From contig JBBDYO010000074.1 in NCBI GenBank assembly GCA_040901495.1, positions 7,882-71,881 of the forward strand: a DNA stretch of 64,000 bases, read 5' to 3'. Source of the DNA: VRUE01 sp040901495. GTDB taxonomy: Bacteria; Actinomycetota; Thermoleophilia; Solirubrobacterales; 70-9. The notes under the pieces are model-generated. The model saw nothing but the letters and a program-made list of their open reading frames with translations. It did no database searches and was not told the origin of the DNA. The translations under genes were made by a program, and so were the position numbers. The stretch's first letter is position 1; each line of letters starts with the position of its first letter. This document shows positions 15,355-23,381 of the stretch, in pieces.

Positions 15355-17208
15355 CTGAGACTCGAAATCAGCAAGGGAAGCGGAACCGGCAAAACCATCG
15401 AGTCCGTGGGCGACCGTTTCGTCATCGGCCGCGACGAGGGAGCGGACCTCACCCTCGACGACGCTGAGGTCTCCCGCGAGCACGCGGCGCTCAAGCAGCT
15501 GCCCGGCGGCAAAGCGGAGATCACCGACCTGGGGTCGCGCAACGGCACCTACGTCAACGGCGCGAAGATCTCGGGGCCGACCGTGCTCGAGGGTGGCGAG
15601 GAGATCAAGGTCGGAGAGACGACGCTTGTCGCTTCCGGGCCTCCTGCTCCGCCCAGCAGTGGCGATACCCGTGGCGGCGACACCCAGGGCGGCGATACAC
15701 AAGGCGGCGATACAGGTGCGACCAAGATCAGCGCCAGGCCTCCTCTCTTCGCGCTGAAGATTGGCTCGGGGGCAAACGCCGGAAAACAGGTCGAGCTCAG
15801 CGGCGACCGTTTCGTCATCGGCCGCGACGAGGGAGCGGACCTCACCCTCGACGACGCTGAGGTCTCCCGCGAGCACGCGGCGCTCAAGCAGCTGCCCGGC
15901 GGCAAAGCGGAGATCACCGACCTGGGGTCGCGCAACGGCACCTACGTCAACGGCGCGAAGATCTCGGGGCCGACCGTGCTCGAGGGTGGCGAGGAGATCA
16001 AGGTCGGAGAGACGACGCTTGTCGCTTCCGGGCCGGGGGGAGACGCTGGGAAAACGCAGTTCTCGCCAAAACCCGCCGGCCAAGCCGCCAAGCCACCGCC
16101 GCCTCCTCCTCCGCCTCCCCCGGCCGCATCGAAAAAAGGTGGAAGTGGGCCCAAACCGGCGATCATCGCCGCGGCGGTCGGCGGCGGCGTGGTCCTGCTG
16201 CTGCTGGTGCTGGCGATCGCCGGTGTCTTCTCGGGCGACAGCAGCGACGAGCCTCTCGACGCTCAGGAGGTCGCCGAACACCTCGAACCCTCCACCTTGA
16301 AGGTGGTCGCACGCGATCACGAAAGCGGAATCGTCGGCGGCGGCAGCGCCTGGGTCTATGACGCCGACGATGGGTTGATCGTCACGAACGCGCATGTGAT
16401 CAACGGAGGCAGGCGTTTCCAGGCCGGCTTCGACTCGACAGCGCTGCATAACGCCAACGTCGTCGGGGTGGCCCCGTGCCAGGACATCGCCGTGTTGCGG
16501 ATGCCCCCCGGCGGCCTGGCCACACTCGAGCGCGCCGAGCCTTCCGACGTGAAGCAGGGGGATTCCGTCTTTGCAGTCGGCTTCCCCGGGAACAGCACCA
16601 GCGACCTCGACTTCCTCAAAGCCGACTACCAGATCACCTCGGGGTCGCTCTCTGCCCTCGACACCCAGGTTCGAGAGGGCTTTGGCGACATATTCGACGA
16701 CCCGAACAACAACGGGTCGATCCTGCTGGCCGACATGCTCCAAACCGACGCGGCGATCAACCCCGGCAACTCGGGCGGCCCGCTGGTCAACGACAGGGCA
16801 CTGCTGGTCGGCATGAACACGGTCGGCGGCGGGGAAACCGAGGGCCAGGGTGGGGCGATCAGCCTTGACACCCTCAACGAGACCGTGCCAAAGCTTGCCG
16901 CCGGCGAATCGATCGGATGGGCAGGATTCGGCGTCGCCGCGCTCCCCACCGAACAGGGCGAATCTGGGGCGATGCTGGTCACCTCGGTGGTCAGGGACAC
17001 CCCCGCCGATCAGGTCGGCCTCTTTGACCCCAACGTGGGGATCCTGGTCGAGTCGATCAACAACCAGACCGTCGATACCCAGCAGGGGTACTGCAACATC
17101 GTCGAGGACATCTCCCCCGGCGAGGATGTGAAGCTCGACCTCGTCGCGTTCGATTACGACGATGAAGAATTCTTTGAGATTCCGGACGTCACGATCACCT
17201 TCCCCTAG
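15355..17208 (+). CDS. FHA-FHA-transmembrane-trypsin-like (DegP/HtrA-type) serine protease
   Basis: 617 aa if started at CTG 15355; GTG 15406 gives 600 aa but removes the first strand of FHA domain 1 (LRLEISKGSGTGKT). Counted from GTG 15406: FHA1 (1-77), a GGDTQ-repeat linker, FHA2 (114-208), a Pro-rich linker, a membrane helix (about 252-274), then an extracytoplasmic protease with the triad His330 (VTNAHV), Asp360 (CQDIAVL) and Ser456 (NPGNSGGP). A degenerate PDZ-like tail follows. The two cytoplasmic FHA domains are identical in DNA sequence. Phosphorylation sensed inside the cell could control proteolysis outside (inference). Confidence 0.85.
   Translation: MRLEISKGSGTGKTIESVGDRFVIGRDEGADLTLDDAEVSREHAALKQLPGGKAEITDLGSRNGTYVNGAKISGPTVLEGGEEIKVGETTLVASGPPAPPSSGDTRGGDTQGGDTQGGDTGATKISARPPLFALKIGSGANAGKQVELSGDRFVIGRDEGADLTLDDAEVSREHAALKQLPGGKAEITDLGSRNGTYVNGAKISGPTVLEGGEEIKVGETTLVASGPGGDAGKTQFSPKPAGQAAKPPPPPPPPPPAASKKGGSGPKPAIIAAAVGGGVVLLLLVLAIAGVFSGDSSDEPLDAQEVAEHLEPSTLKVVARDHESGIVGGGSAWVYDADDGLIVTNAHVINGGRRFQAGFDSTALHNANVVGVAPCQDIAVLRMPPGGLATLERAEPSDVKQGDSVFAVGFPGNSTSDLDFLKADYQITSGSLSALDTQVREGFGDIFDDPNNNGSILLADMLQTDAAINPGNSGGPLVNDRALLVGMNTVGGGETEGQGGAISLDTLNETVPKLAAGESIGWAGFGVAALPTEQGESGAMLVTSVVRDTPADQVGLFDPNVGILVESINNQTVDTQQGYCNIVEDISPGEDVKLDLVAFDYDDEEFFEIPDVTITFP
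15409..15641 (+). repeat. copy 1 of a perfect 233-bp direct repeat (FHA domain 1)
   Basis: Identical, including silent positions, to 15802-16034 (offset 393 bp, 131 codons). It encodes the FHA core from GDRFVIGRDEGADLTL to TTLVASG. Perfect nucleotide identity implies recent duplication or ongoing gene conversion, unless it is an assembly artefact. Confidence 0.95.
15802..16034 (+). repeat. copy 2 of the perfect 233-bp direct repeat (FHA domain 2)
   Basis: Identical to 15409-15641. The bases immediately outside the two copies differ, so the repeat boundaries are sharp. Confidence 0.95.
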
Positions 17209-17234
17209 GCCGCGACATACCTGAGCCTGCGCGG

Positions 17235-17249
17235 CCCGGCCTAGCCGGG
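17235..17249. terminator. short GC hairpin between convergent genes
   Basis: CCCGGC (17235-17240), loop CTA, GCCGGG (17244-17249). The loop is the stop codon of the leftward small secreted protein gene, and the hairpin lies 26 nt after the protease stop. No T-tract. Confidence 0.35.
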
Positions 17250-17498
17250 AGCGGAGACTCGGAGAAGGACACGGCGGCCGCAATGAAGGCGGGCGGAGCC
17301 GTCCTCAAAGCGGATCAGCCGCAGCGCCGAGGGGTGCTTGCAGCGCACGATGTGCGCGGAGCTGCCGGTCGCCGGTGCATTGGGGGAGACACCCGCTTTG
17401 CCCAGCCACGGCCCTGGGGCGGCGCTCGCCCCAGGGCCGTGGAGCGACAGTACAGCGACCGCCACTGCCGCGATGAGTAAGTGACAACGCATCCTCAT
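17241..17498 (-). CDS. small secreted protein
   Basis: 85 aa from the ATG at 17498 (a second ATG at 17492 is equally possible). Signal peptide MRMRCHLLIAAVAVAVLSLH.. with cleavage near GASAAP. The mature part of about 55 residues has two cysteines (VRCKHP and LHCGRR) in a basic context, probably one disulfide. No family recognised. It fills an otherwise empty 350-nt interval between the protease and esterase genes. Coding status rests on the signal peptide and GC-rich codon use, so confidence is moderate. Confidence 0.45.
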   Translation of the reverse strand: MRMRCHLLIAAVAVAVLSLHGPGASAAPGPWLGKAGVSPNAPATGSSAHIVRCKHPSALRLIRFEDGSARLHCGRRVLLRVSAPG

Positions 17499-17558
17499 GG
17501 CCCTATAAGTCGCGAGAGCCCAAAGCCTCTCCCCCCATCCATCCCATAGCCTGCCGCC

Positions 17559-18608
17559 GTGGCAATCCCCCGCTTCCCGCGCCTCGAACACCAGATCGTC
17601 AGATCCATTTGCGGGCTTCCGGCCCGGGCGCAGCGAATCCTCTTCAGGCGCTCACCCTCCCTCGACGGGCAACGATTGGCCCCCGATATCCGCGCGTTGA
17701 TCTGGCTGGCGGGGCTGGCTGGCGATGACTCGATCACCAAGGGCTCGGTGGCGGAGGCCCGGGCGCACAACCGGGCCAACGCGAAGGCGGTGGCGGGGCC
17801 GCAGCGATCGATGGCAGCGATCGAGGGCATCGAGATCCCCGGGCCCGGAGGACCGATCCCGGCGCGGCTCTACACCCCCCATGGCCTGCCGGAGCCACCC
17901 CAGCCGCTGCTCGTCTACTTCCACGGTGGCGGCTGGGTAATCGGCAACCTCGACACGCACGACGGTCCCTGTCGCTTCCTCGCCTCGACCGTCGGCGCTC
18001 GGGTCCTCTCGGTCGACTACCGCCTCGCCCCCGAGCACCCGTTCCCGGCGGGAGTCGAAGATGCCTTTGCCGCCTTCCACTGGGCCACCGAGCGAGCAGC
18101 GGAGCTCGGCGCCGATCCGGCCCACATCGCCGTTGCCGGCGACAGCGCGGGCGGGAACCTGGCCGCGGCGGTCAGCCTGCTGGCGCACGCCGGAGGCGGG
18201 CGGCGACCCGCAATGCAGCTATTGCTCTATCCGGTAACCGACACGGTCGGTGGACAGAGATCGCGTGACCTTTTCGCCGATGGGTTCCTGCTCACCCGGG
18301 CGGACATGGACTGGTTCGAGTCGCATTACCTGACCAAGGAGACAGACCGCACGGACCCGCGCATATCGATGCTGCGCGCCGCCGACCTCTCGGGGCTGCC
18401 GCCGACCTACATCGCTACCGCCGGCTTCGACCCGCTTCGCGACGAGGCGGAGCTGTTCGCGGAGCGGGCGCGTGCCGCCGGCGTCTCCGTCGCCGTGCAC
18501 CGCCATACCGACCTGATCCACGGCTTTGCCAACATGACGGCGATCAGCCGCACGGCCCGTGCCGCGATGCACGAAATCGCAGGAGCCCTGCGCATGGGCC
18601 TCAGCTGA
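17559..18608 (+). CDS. alpha/beta hydrolase, hormone-sensitive-lipase family esterase
   Basis: 349 aa. The oxyanion motif HGGGW (122-126) and nucleophile elbow GDSAGG (Ser196) define the HSL/family IV esterases. GFDPLRDE and LIHGF supply the Asp and His of the triad in the C-terminal third. YRLAPEHPFPA is the usual conserved block between them. Cytoplasmic, with no signal peptide. It probably hydrolyses short- to medium-chain carboxyl esters; the true substrate is unknown. GTG start at 17559. The DUF4396 gene follows 25 nt later on the same strand. Confidence 0.9.
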   Translation: MAIPRFPRLEHQIVRSICGLPARAQRILFRRSPSLDGQRLAPDIRALIWLAGLAGDDSITKGSVAEARAHNRANAKAVAGPQRSMAAIEGIEIPGPGGPIPARLYTPHGLPEPPQPLLVYFHGGGWVIGNLDTHDGPCRFLASTVGARVLSVDYRLAPEHPFPAGVEDAFAAFHWATERAAELGADPAHIAVAGDSAGGNLAAAVSLLAHAGGGRRPAMQLLLYPVTDTVGGQRSRDLFADGFLLTRADMDWFESHYLTKETDRTDPRISMLRAADLSGLPPTYIATAGFDPLRDEAELFAERARAAGVSVAVHRHTDLIHGFANMTAISRTARAAMHEIAGALRMGLS

Positions 18609-18633
18609 GAGGCCATTGCACCGGAGCTCATCC

Positions 18634-19221
18634 ATGGACGCCAACGCCCACAGCCACGACCACCATCACCACCATGAGATGCCGACCGAGGGGTCGGCCC
18701 TCACCGCGGTCGCGGTCAGCGCAACGCTGCACTGCCTTACCGGCTGCGCGATCGGCGAGGTGGCTGGGATGGTGATCGGAACCGCGGTCGGCCTGTCGGA
18801 CCTCGCAACGATCGGGCTTGCGGTCGCCCTCGCCTTCCTCTTCGGCTACACGCTGACCAGCATCCCACTGCTGCGAGCAGGCATGGCGCTCTCGACGGTG
18901 ATCCCGATCGCGCTCGCGTCCGACACCTTCAGCATCGCGACGATGGAGATCGTCGACAACGTGATCATGCTGCTCGTCCCGGGCGCGATGGAGTCCGGGC
19001 CCGGCTCGCTCCTCTTCTGGGGCAGCCTCTCCGTCGCGCTGGTCGTCGCGGGCGCCGTCGCGGTGCCCGTCAACCGCTGGCTGATCGCCCGCGGCAAAGG
19101 ACACGTAGCCGTCCACGAAACGGGCATCCACGGCGGCCCCCCGGTCCGGGTCGTCGCCTGGGCGGCGGGGATCGCCGGCGTGTTCGGGACGATCGTCCTG
19201 CTCGCCGAGGCGCTTGGTTAG
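18634..19221 (+). CDS. DUF4396 multi-pass membrane protein with His-rich N-terminus
   Basis: 195 aa. The first 15 residues contain a His cluster (HSHDHHHHHE) likely to bind metal. About five membrane helices follow, and the first carries TLHCLTGCAIGEVAGMVIG, the Cys/His-containing signature of DUF4396 proteins. The ATG at 18634 has GGAG 7 nt upstream, so the longer open frame from 18559 is rejected. The combination of a His tract and conserved Cys/His in the membrane suggests metal handling, but no function is established. It converges with the ABC permease gene, leaving no gap. Confidence 0.75.
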   Translation: MDANAHSHDHHHHHEMPTEGSALTAVAVSATLHCLTGCAIGEVAGMVIGTAVGLSDLATIGLAVALAFLFGYTLTSIPLLRAGMALSTVIPIALASDTFSIATMEIVDNVIMLLVPGAMESGPGSLLFWGSLSVALVVAGAVAVPVNRWLIARGKGHVAVHETGIHGGPPVRVVAWAAGIAGVFGTIVLLAEALG

Positions 19222-21774
19222 CTACTCGTAGTGCAGGGCCTCGAGCACGTCGAGGCGCGAGGCGCGGCGGGCGGGGCCAATCGCGGCGACCACACCGGCC
19301 ACGGCGGCGAAGACCAGCATCAGGAGCAACTGGCCGACCGGGTAGGAGAGGGCGAAGCCTTCGTCCTTGAGCGGCTGCGCGATCAGCGCCGCGAAGATCA
19401 CACCGATCACCATGCCCAGCAGGGCACCGATCAGAGCCGTGATCACGGCCTCGTAGCGGATCATCGTCCGCACCTGGCGCCGCGAAATACCGATCGCCCG
19501 CAGCATCCCGAGCTCGCGGGTGCGCTCGTGGATCGAGAGGGCCAATGTGTTGGCAATGCCAAAGAGAGAGACGATCACAGCCAAAGCCAGCAGGGCGTAG
19601 ATCAGTCCCAGCAGCTGGTTGATCTGTTCTTCCTGGTTCTCCTTCAGTTCCTGCTGGTTGCGGACCTCGACCACCGGGAACTCGCGATCCATCGCCTTGA
19701 TCAGGCCGGCATGGACCTTTTCCGCGTTGGCGCCCGGGGCGAGCTTGACAAAGTCGATCGTGTCATCTCGCTGATCGAAAGCGGTCGCCATCAACCGCTG
19801 GGTGACGATCGCGCCGCCGAACAGTTCGGCCTTGTCTTCGTATTCGCCGACGACCCGCAGGCGGGGCTTCGCTCCGATCTGGGTCAGGAAGCCAACCTCG
19901 TCGCCGATCTCGACGCTGTTGCTGGAAGCCAGGGACTTGTCGACGATCACCTCTTCATCGGTGAGCGAGCGCAAAGTCTCCGAGCTCCCCTCGATCCAGT
20001 CGATCGTCAGCACCTCTCCGGCGTCGCGGTCGAGCGCCGAGACCCGCTCTTTGCCGCCCCCGTCGAGGAGCTTCGCCTGAGTGACCCGCATGGTCGAGAC
20101 CAACTCGACGCCGGGAACCTGGCGAGCGCGCCCGGCGGCGCGCGACGAGATCGGTGAGAAGCCATCGGAGTGCTGGAGCACCAACTCACCCTGGAAGCTC
20201 TCGTCGACCGCGGTCGCGATCGAGCTCTTGATCCCGGCGGCGAAGACGGTGACGAAGGCGACGACGGCGAGGCCGATCATCAGCGCCGCGGCGGTGACCG
20301 CGGTGCGGGCCGGGTTGCGCTGGGTGTTCTCGCGAGCGAGGCGACCGATGAGGTTGCGCAACATTTCGAGCGGGCGCCCAGCGAGCGAGGCGAGTGGGGG
20401 GACCAGGCGCGGGCTGAAGAGTGAGACGCCGAGCAGGACGGCAACCGCGCCGCCGCCGATCAGCCCGGCCGCCGAGCCGCCATCGGCACCGCCGAAGAGC
20501 CCGGCGCCGACCATTGCCAGACCCGCCAGGCCAAGCAGCACCGCGAGGCCGAGAATGACAACCCCTCGGCGACGGCTCTGCGGCAGCTCGAGCGCCAGCA
20601 GGGCGGCGATCGGCAGTACGCGGGTTGCGCGCAGGGCGGGGATGAAGGAGGAAACCAGGGTGATGCCGACCCCGATCAGCAGCGAGACGACGATCGTACG
20701 GGTCTTGGTGACCAGTGCGGTGGTCGGCAGGTCGATCCCGACCGCGACGAAGAGCGCGTTGAGGCCAACCGCGATCGCGTAGCCCCCGGCGAGGCCGAGC
20801 AGAGCGCCGAGGATGCCGATCGTCAGCGCCTCGACGATGACCGAGCCGAGAATCTGGCCGCGGCCGGCGCCAAGCGTGCGCATCATGCCGAACTCTTTGA
20901 TCCGCTGGGCGACGGTGATCGAGAAGGTGTTGAAGATCAGGAAGGCGCCAACGAAGAGGGCAACGAAGGCAAAGACGAGCAGCGCGATGCGGAGGAAGCC
21001 AAGGTCTTCGTGAATCTGATCGGAGTTTCGTGCGGCATTTTCCTCAGCCGTCTCGACCAGCAGCGCGGGGTCGGCCAGCCGCCGCTGCACCCGCTGTTTC
21101 AGGGTCTCTTCGGAGACGCCGTCGGCGGCGGCGATCAGGACCTGGTCGAATTCGCCGCCCTTGTCGGTGATCCGCTGCGCCTCGGGCAAGACCAGCCCGG
21201 CAATGCTGGCGCCGCCCCAGGAGGCATCGCCAAGCTTGGTCAGCCCGACGATGCGGTAAGCGGCGACCCGTTCGACCGAGGCCAGCTTGAGCGTGTCGCC
21301 GATTCCCAGCCCGGCCTCTTCCGCGGCGCCCTGGTCGAGCGCGGCCTCTTTCGCGTCGCGCGGCTTGCGCCCCTCGACATAGGTCTGCGTCTCCAGGCTC
21401 TCGGGAATGTTCGAGGTGATGAACTTAGGCGCGAATTTGGTCCCTATCTGCTCGTTCTCAGCGTCGAAGAACGCGCCAGCGGTGAAGATCTGCCCCACCG
21501 CCACCCGCACCCCATCGACCTGCTTTACCTTCGGTAGCGCCGTGGCCTTGAAGCTCGGCGTCTCGCCGGTTTCCTGGCGCACCTCCTCCTTCGCCGTGAT
21601 CACGACGTCGGTCTTCGCCAGCGAGTCTTCGAAGATTTCGTCGAAGGCGGCGAAGGTCGTGTCGGTGAGGATGTAGGTGCCGGCGACGAAGGCGACGCCG
21701 ATCACCACCGCCAGCGTCGTCGTCAGTGCGCGGACCCTGCGGGCCCAGAGGCTCTTGACGGCCAGGCGCGCCAA
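19222..21774 (-). CDS. ABC transporter permease, FtsX/MacB family, double domain
   Basis: 850 aa with the two-FtsX-domain layout: an N-terminal helix (residues 1-35), a large extracytoplasmic domain, a three-helix bundle (about 270-400), further helices, a second extracytoplasmic domain (about 510-690), and three final helices containing IHERTRELGMLRAIGISRRQVR and RASRLDVLEALHYE. Matching KEFGMMRTLGAGRGQIL and RATRVLPIAALLALE appear in the first half. Such permeases move lipids, lipoproteins or peptides, or act as mechanotransmitters. It starts 6 nt after the ATPase gene on the same strand, so the two form an exporter operon. Confidence 0.93.
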   Translation of the reverse strand: MARLAVKSLWARRVRALTTTLAVVIGVAFVAGTYILTDTTFAAFDEIFEDSLAKTDVVITAKEEVRQETGETPSFKATALPKVKQVDGVRVAVGQIFTAGAFFDAENEQIGTKFAPKFITSNIPESLETQTYVEGRKPRDAKEAALDQGAAEEAGLGIGDTLKLASVERVAAYRIVGLTKLGDASWGGASIAGLVLPEAQRITDKGGEFDQVLIAAADGVSEETLKQRVQRRLADPALLVETAEENAARNSDQIHEDLGFLRIALLVFAFVALFVGAFLIFNTFSITVAQRIKEFGMMRTLGAGRGQILGSVIVEALTIGILGALLGLAGGYAIAVGLNALFVAVGIDLPTTALVTKTRTIVVSLLIGVGITLVSSFIPALRATRVLPIAALLALELPQSRRRGVVILGLAVLLGLAGLAMVGAGLFGGADGGSAAGLIGGGAVAVLLGVSLFSPRLVPPLASLAGRPLEMLRNLIGRLARENTQRNPARTAVTAAALMIGLAVVAFVTVFAAGIKSSIATAVDESFQGELVLQHSDGFSPISSRAAGRARQVPGVELVSTMRVTQAKLLDGGGKERVSALDRDAGEVLTIDWIEGSSETLRSLTDEEVIVDKSLASSNSVEIGDEVGFLTQIGAKPRLRVVGEYEDKAELFGGAIVTQRLMATAFDQRDDTIDFVKLAPGANAEKVHAGLIKAMDREFPVVEVRNQQELKENQEEQINQLLGLIYALLALAVIVSLFGIANTLALSIHERTRELGMLRAIGISRRQVRTMIRYEAVITALIGALLGMVIGVIFAALIAQPLKDEGFALSYPVGQLLLMLVFAAVAGVVAAIGPARRASRLDVLEALHYE

Positions 21775-21780
21775 GGCGGG

Positions 21781-22515
21781 CTAGTCGATCTGCTTCATCA
21801 GCTCGATCACGTCGGCGGTCGAGCCGGGAACACCGTCTTGGACGATGCGGCCATCGCGGAGAGTGATCAGCCGATCGGCGTGGGCGGCGGCGGCGGGGTC
21901 GTGGGTGACCATCACCACCGTCTGGCCGAACTCGTCGACGGCCTGGCGCAGCAGGCGCAGGACGTCGGCGCTCGCCTTCGAGTCGAGGTTGCCGGTCGGC
22001 TCGTCGGCGAAGACGACCGCCGGTTTGGAGACGAGCGCGCGGGCGACGGCAACGCGCTGCTGCTGGCCACCCGACAGCTCCGAGGGACGGTGGGTGCACC
22101 GGTCCTCGAGGCCGACCGTGCGGATCAGCTGCTCCAGCCAGGCCTGGTCGGGCTTGCGACCGGCGATCGAAAGGGGCAGGACGAGGTTCTCCTCAGCGGT
22201 GAGGACCGGGAGCAGGTTGAAGAACTGGAAGACGAACCCGAGCTTGTCGCGGCGCAGCTTCGTCAGGTCGGCGTCGTCGAGCGTCGTGATCTCGACGTCC
22301 TCGACGAAGACAGTGCCGGTGGTCGGCTTATCGAGGCCCGCGAGGATGTGCATCAGCGTCGACTTGCCCGAGCCAGAGGGACCCATGATCGCGGTGAAGT
22401 GCCCCCGCTCGAAACCGGTGCTGATGCCCGCCAGCGCATCGACGGCCGCGTCGCCCTCGCCGTAGCGGCGGGTCACCTCCGAGGCCTGGACGACGCTTCC
22501 GTTCGGTCCGCTCAT
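21781..22515 (-). CDS. ABC transporter ATP-binding protein (LolD/MacB-type)
   Basis: 244 aa. Walker A GPSGSGKST, Q-loop FVFQFFNLLP, signature LSGGQQQRVAVARAL, Walker B VVFADEPTGNLDS and H-loop VMVTHDP are all intact. This is the ATPase class that pairs with FtsX-type permeases, and the permease gene follows after 6 nt. The ATG at 22515 (MSGPNG) is used; an upstream frame start at 22584 would add 23 unconserved residues reaching towards the divergent HAD phosphatase gene at 22599. Confidence 0.95.
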   Translation of the reverse strand: MSGPNGSVVQASEVTRRYGEGDAAVDALAGISTGFERGHFTAIMGPSGSGKSTLMHILAGLDKPTTGTVFVEDVEITTLDDADLTKLRRDKLGFVFQFFNLLPVLTAEENLVLPLSIAGRKPDQAWLEQLIRTVGLEDRCTHRPSELSGGQQQRVAVARALVSKPAVVFADEPTGNLDSKASADVLRLLRQAVDEFGQTVVMVTHDPAAAAHADRLITLRDGRIVQDGVPGSTADVIELMKQID

Positions 22516-22598
22516 GGCCAAAACGGTATCGATCCGGCCTCGTCGGCGAACTCGCGCCTGAACCAAATGATCGATCCCAACCATTTAGCCTGCGGCGG

Positions 22599-23381
22599 AT
22601 GTCGCTTGCCGATGAATTCGACGGCTTCCTGATTGACCTCGACGGCGTGGTCTGGGTCGGGCGTGAGCTGATCGACGGGAGCGCCGGCACGCTGCAAGAG
22701 CTCCTCGAGCGAGGCAAAAAGCTCGTCTTCGTGACCAACAACTCGGTGAAGCGGCCGGGGTCCTATGCGGAACGCCTCCGCGACGCCGGGATCGCAGTCC
22801 CGGACGAGCAGGTGGTGACAGCCGGAGCGACGACGGCCCGCCTGGCGGCCGAGGGGGTGGGGCCCGAGGGCACCGCCTTCGTGATCGGAGCGCCCGGCTT
22901 CAAGGCGATGGTCGGGGAGGCCGGCCTCACCCTGCTCGAGGGCGAGGCGGGGCAGGAGGCTCGGGTGGTGGTGGTCTCCGGCCACCGCGAGTTCGACTAC
23001 GGGGAGCTTCTGACGGCGACCCGTGCCCTGCAGGGGGGCGCAAGCCTGTTCGCCACCAGCCGCGACCCGACCCTGCCGATGCCCGACGGGGCCTGGCCCG
23101 GGACCGGGGCGACGCTTGCCGCGGTCGAGACCGCCTCCGGAAAGAGCGCCGTGATCGGCGGTAAGCCCGAACGGCATCTCTTCGAACAGGCACGCGCGTT
23201 GATGCCGGGCGTCGAGCGGGTGGCGATGGTAGGCGACAGGGTCGCGTCCGACATCGAGGGCGGTCGCCGCGCCGGCCTCGAGACGGTCCTCGTGCTGAGC
23301 GGCGACACCACGCGCGAGGAGGCCGAGGGCGGAGCGCCTCCTCCCGATCACATCATCGAGAGCATCGGCGACCTGCTGTGA
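22599..23381 (+). CDS. HAD-superfamily phosphatase, NagD/phosphoglycolate type (HAD-IIA)
   Basis: 260 aa. Motif I DLDGVVW (Asp13, Asp15), motif II in FVTNNS, a cap domain with GAPGFKAMVGEAG, the Lys motif GGKPE and motif IV GDRVASDIEGG. These are the hallmarks of the class IIA HAD phosphatases (NagD, phosphoglycolate or p-nitrophenyl phosphatases). Probably cytoplasmic metabolite repair or dephosphorylation; the substrate cannot be deduced. Its TGA overlaps the GTG of the MFS transporter gene, so the pair is co-translated. Confidence 0.9.
   Translation: MSLADEFDGFLIDLDGVVWVGRELIDGSAGTLQELLERGKKLVFVTNNSVKRPGSYAERLRDAGIAVPDEQVVTAGATTARLAAEGVGPEGTAFVIGAPGFKAMVGEAGLTLLEGEAGQEARVVVVSGHREFDYGELLTATRALQGGASLFATSRDPTLPMPDGAWPGTGATLAAVETASGKSAVIGGKPERHLFEQARALMPGVERVAMVGDRVASDIEGGRRAGLETVLVLSGDTTREEAEGGAPPPDHIIESIGDLL

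Noticed and set aside
15660..15720. Short GGCGGCGATAC-type tandem units resembling a small repeat array
   Set aside because: They encode the GGDTQ linker between the two FHA domains in frame. Units are only 15 nt with no spacers, so this is not a CRISPR array.
15337..17283. Long minus-strand open frame (about 650 codons) opposite the FHA-protease
   Set aside because: Its apparent internal repeat only mirrors the duplicated FHA DNA on the other strand. Composition is Arg/Asp-rich and no domain is visible.
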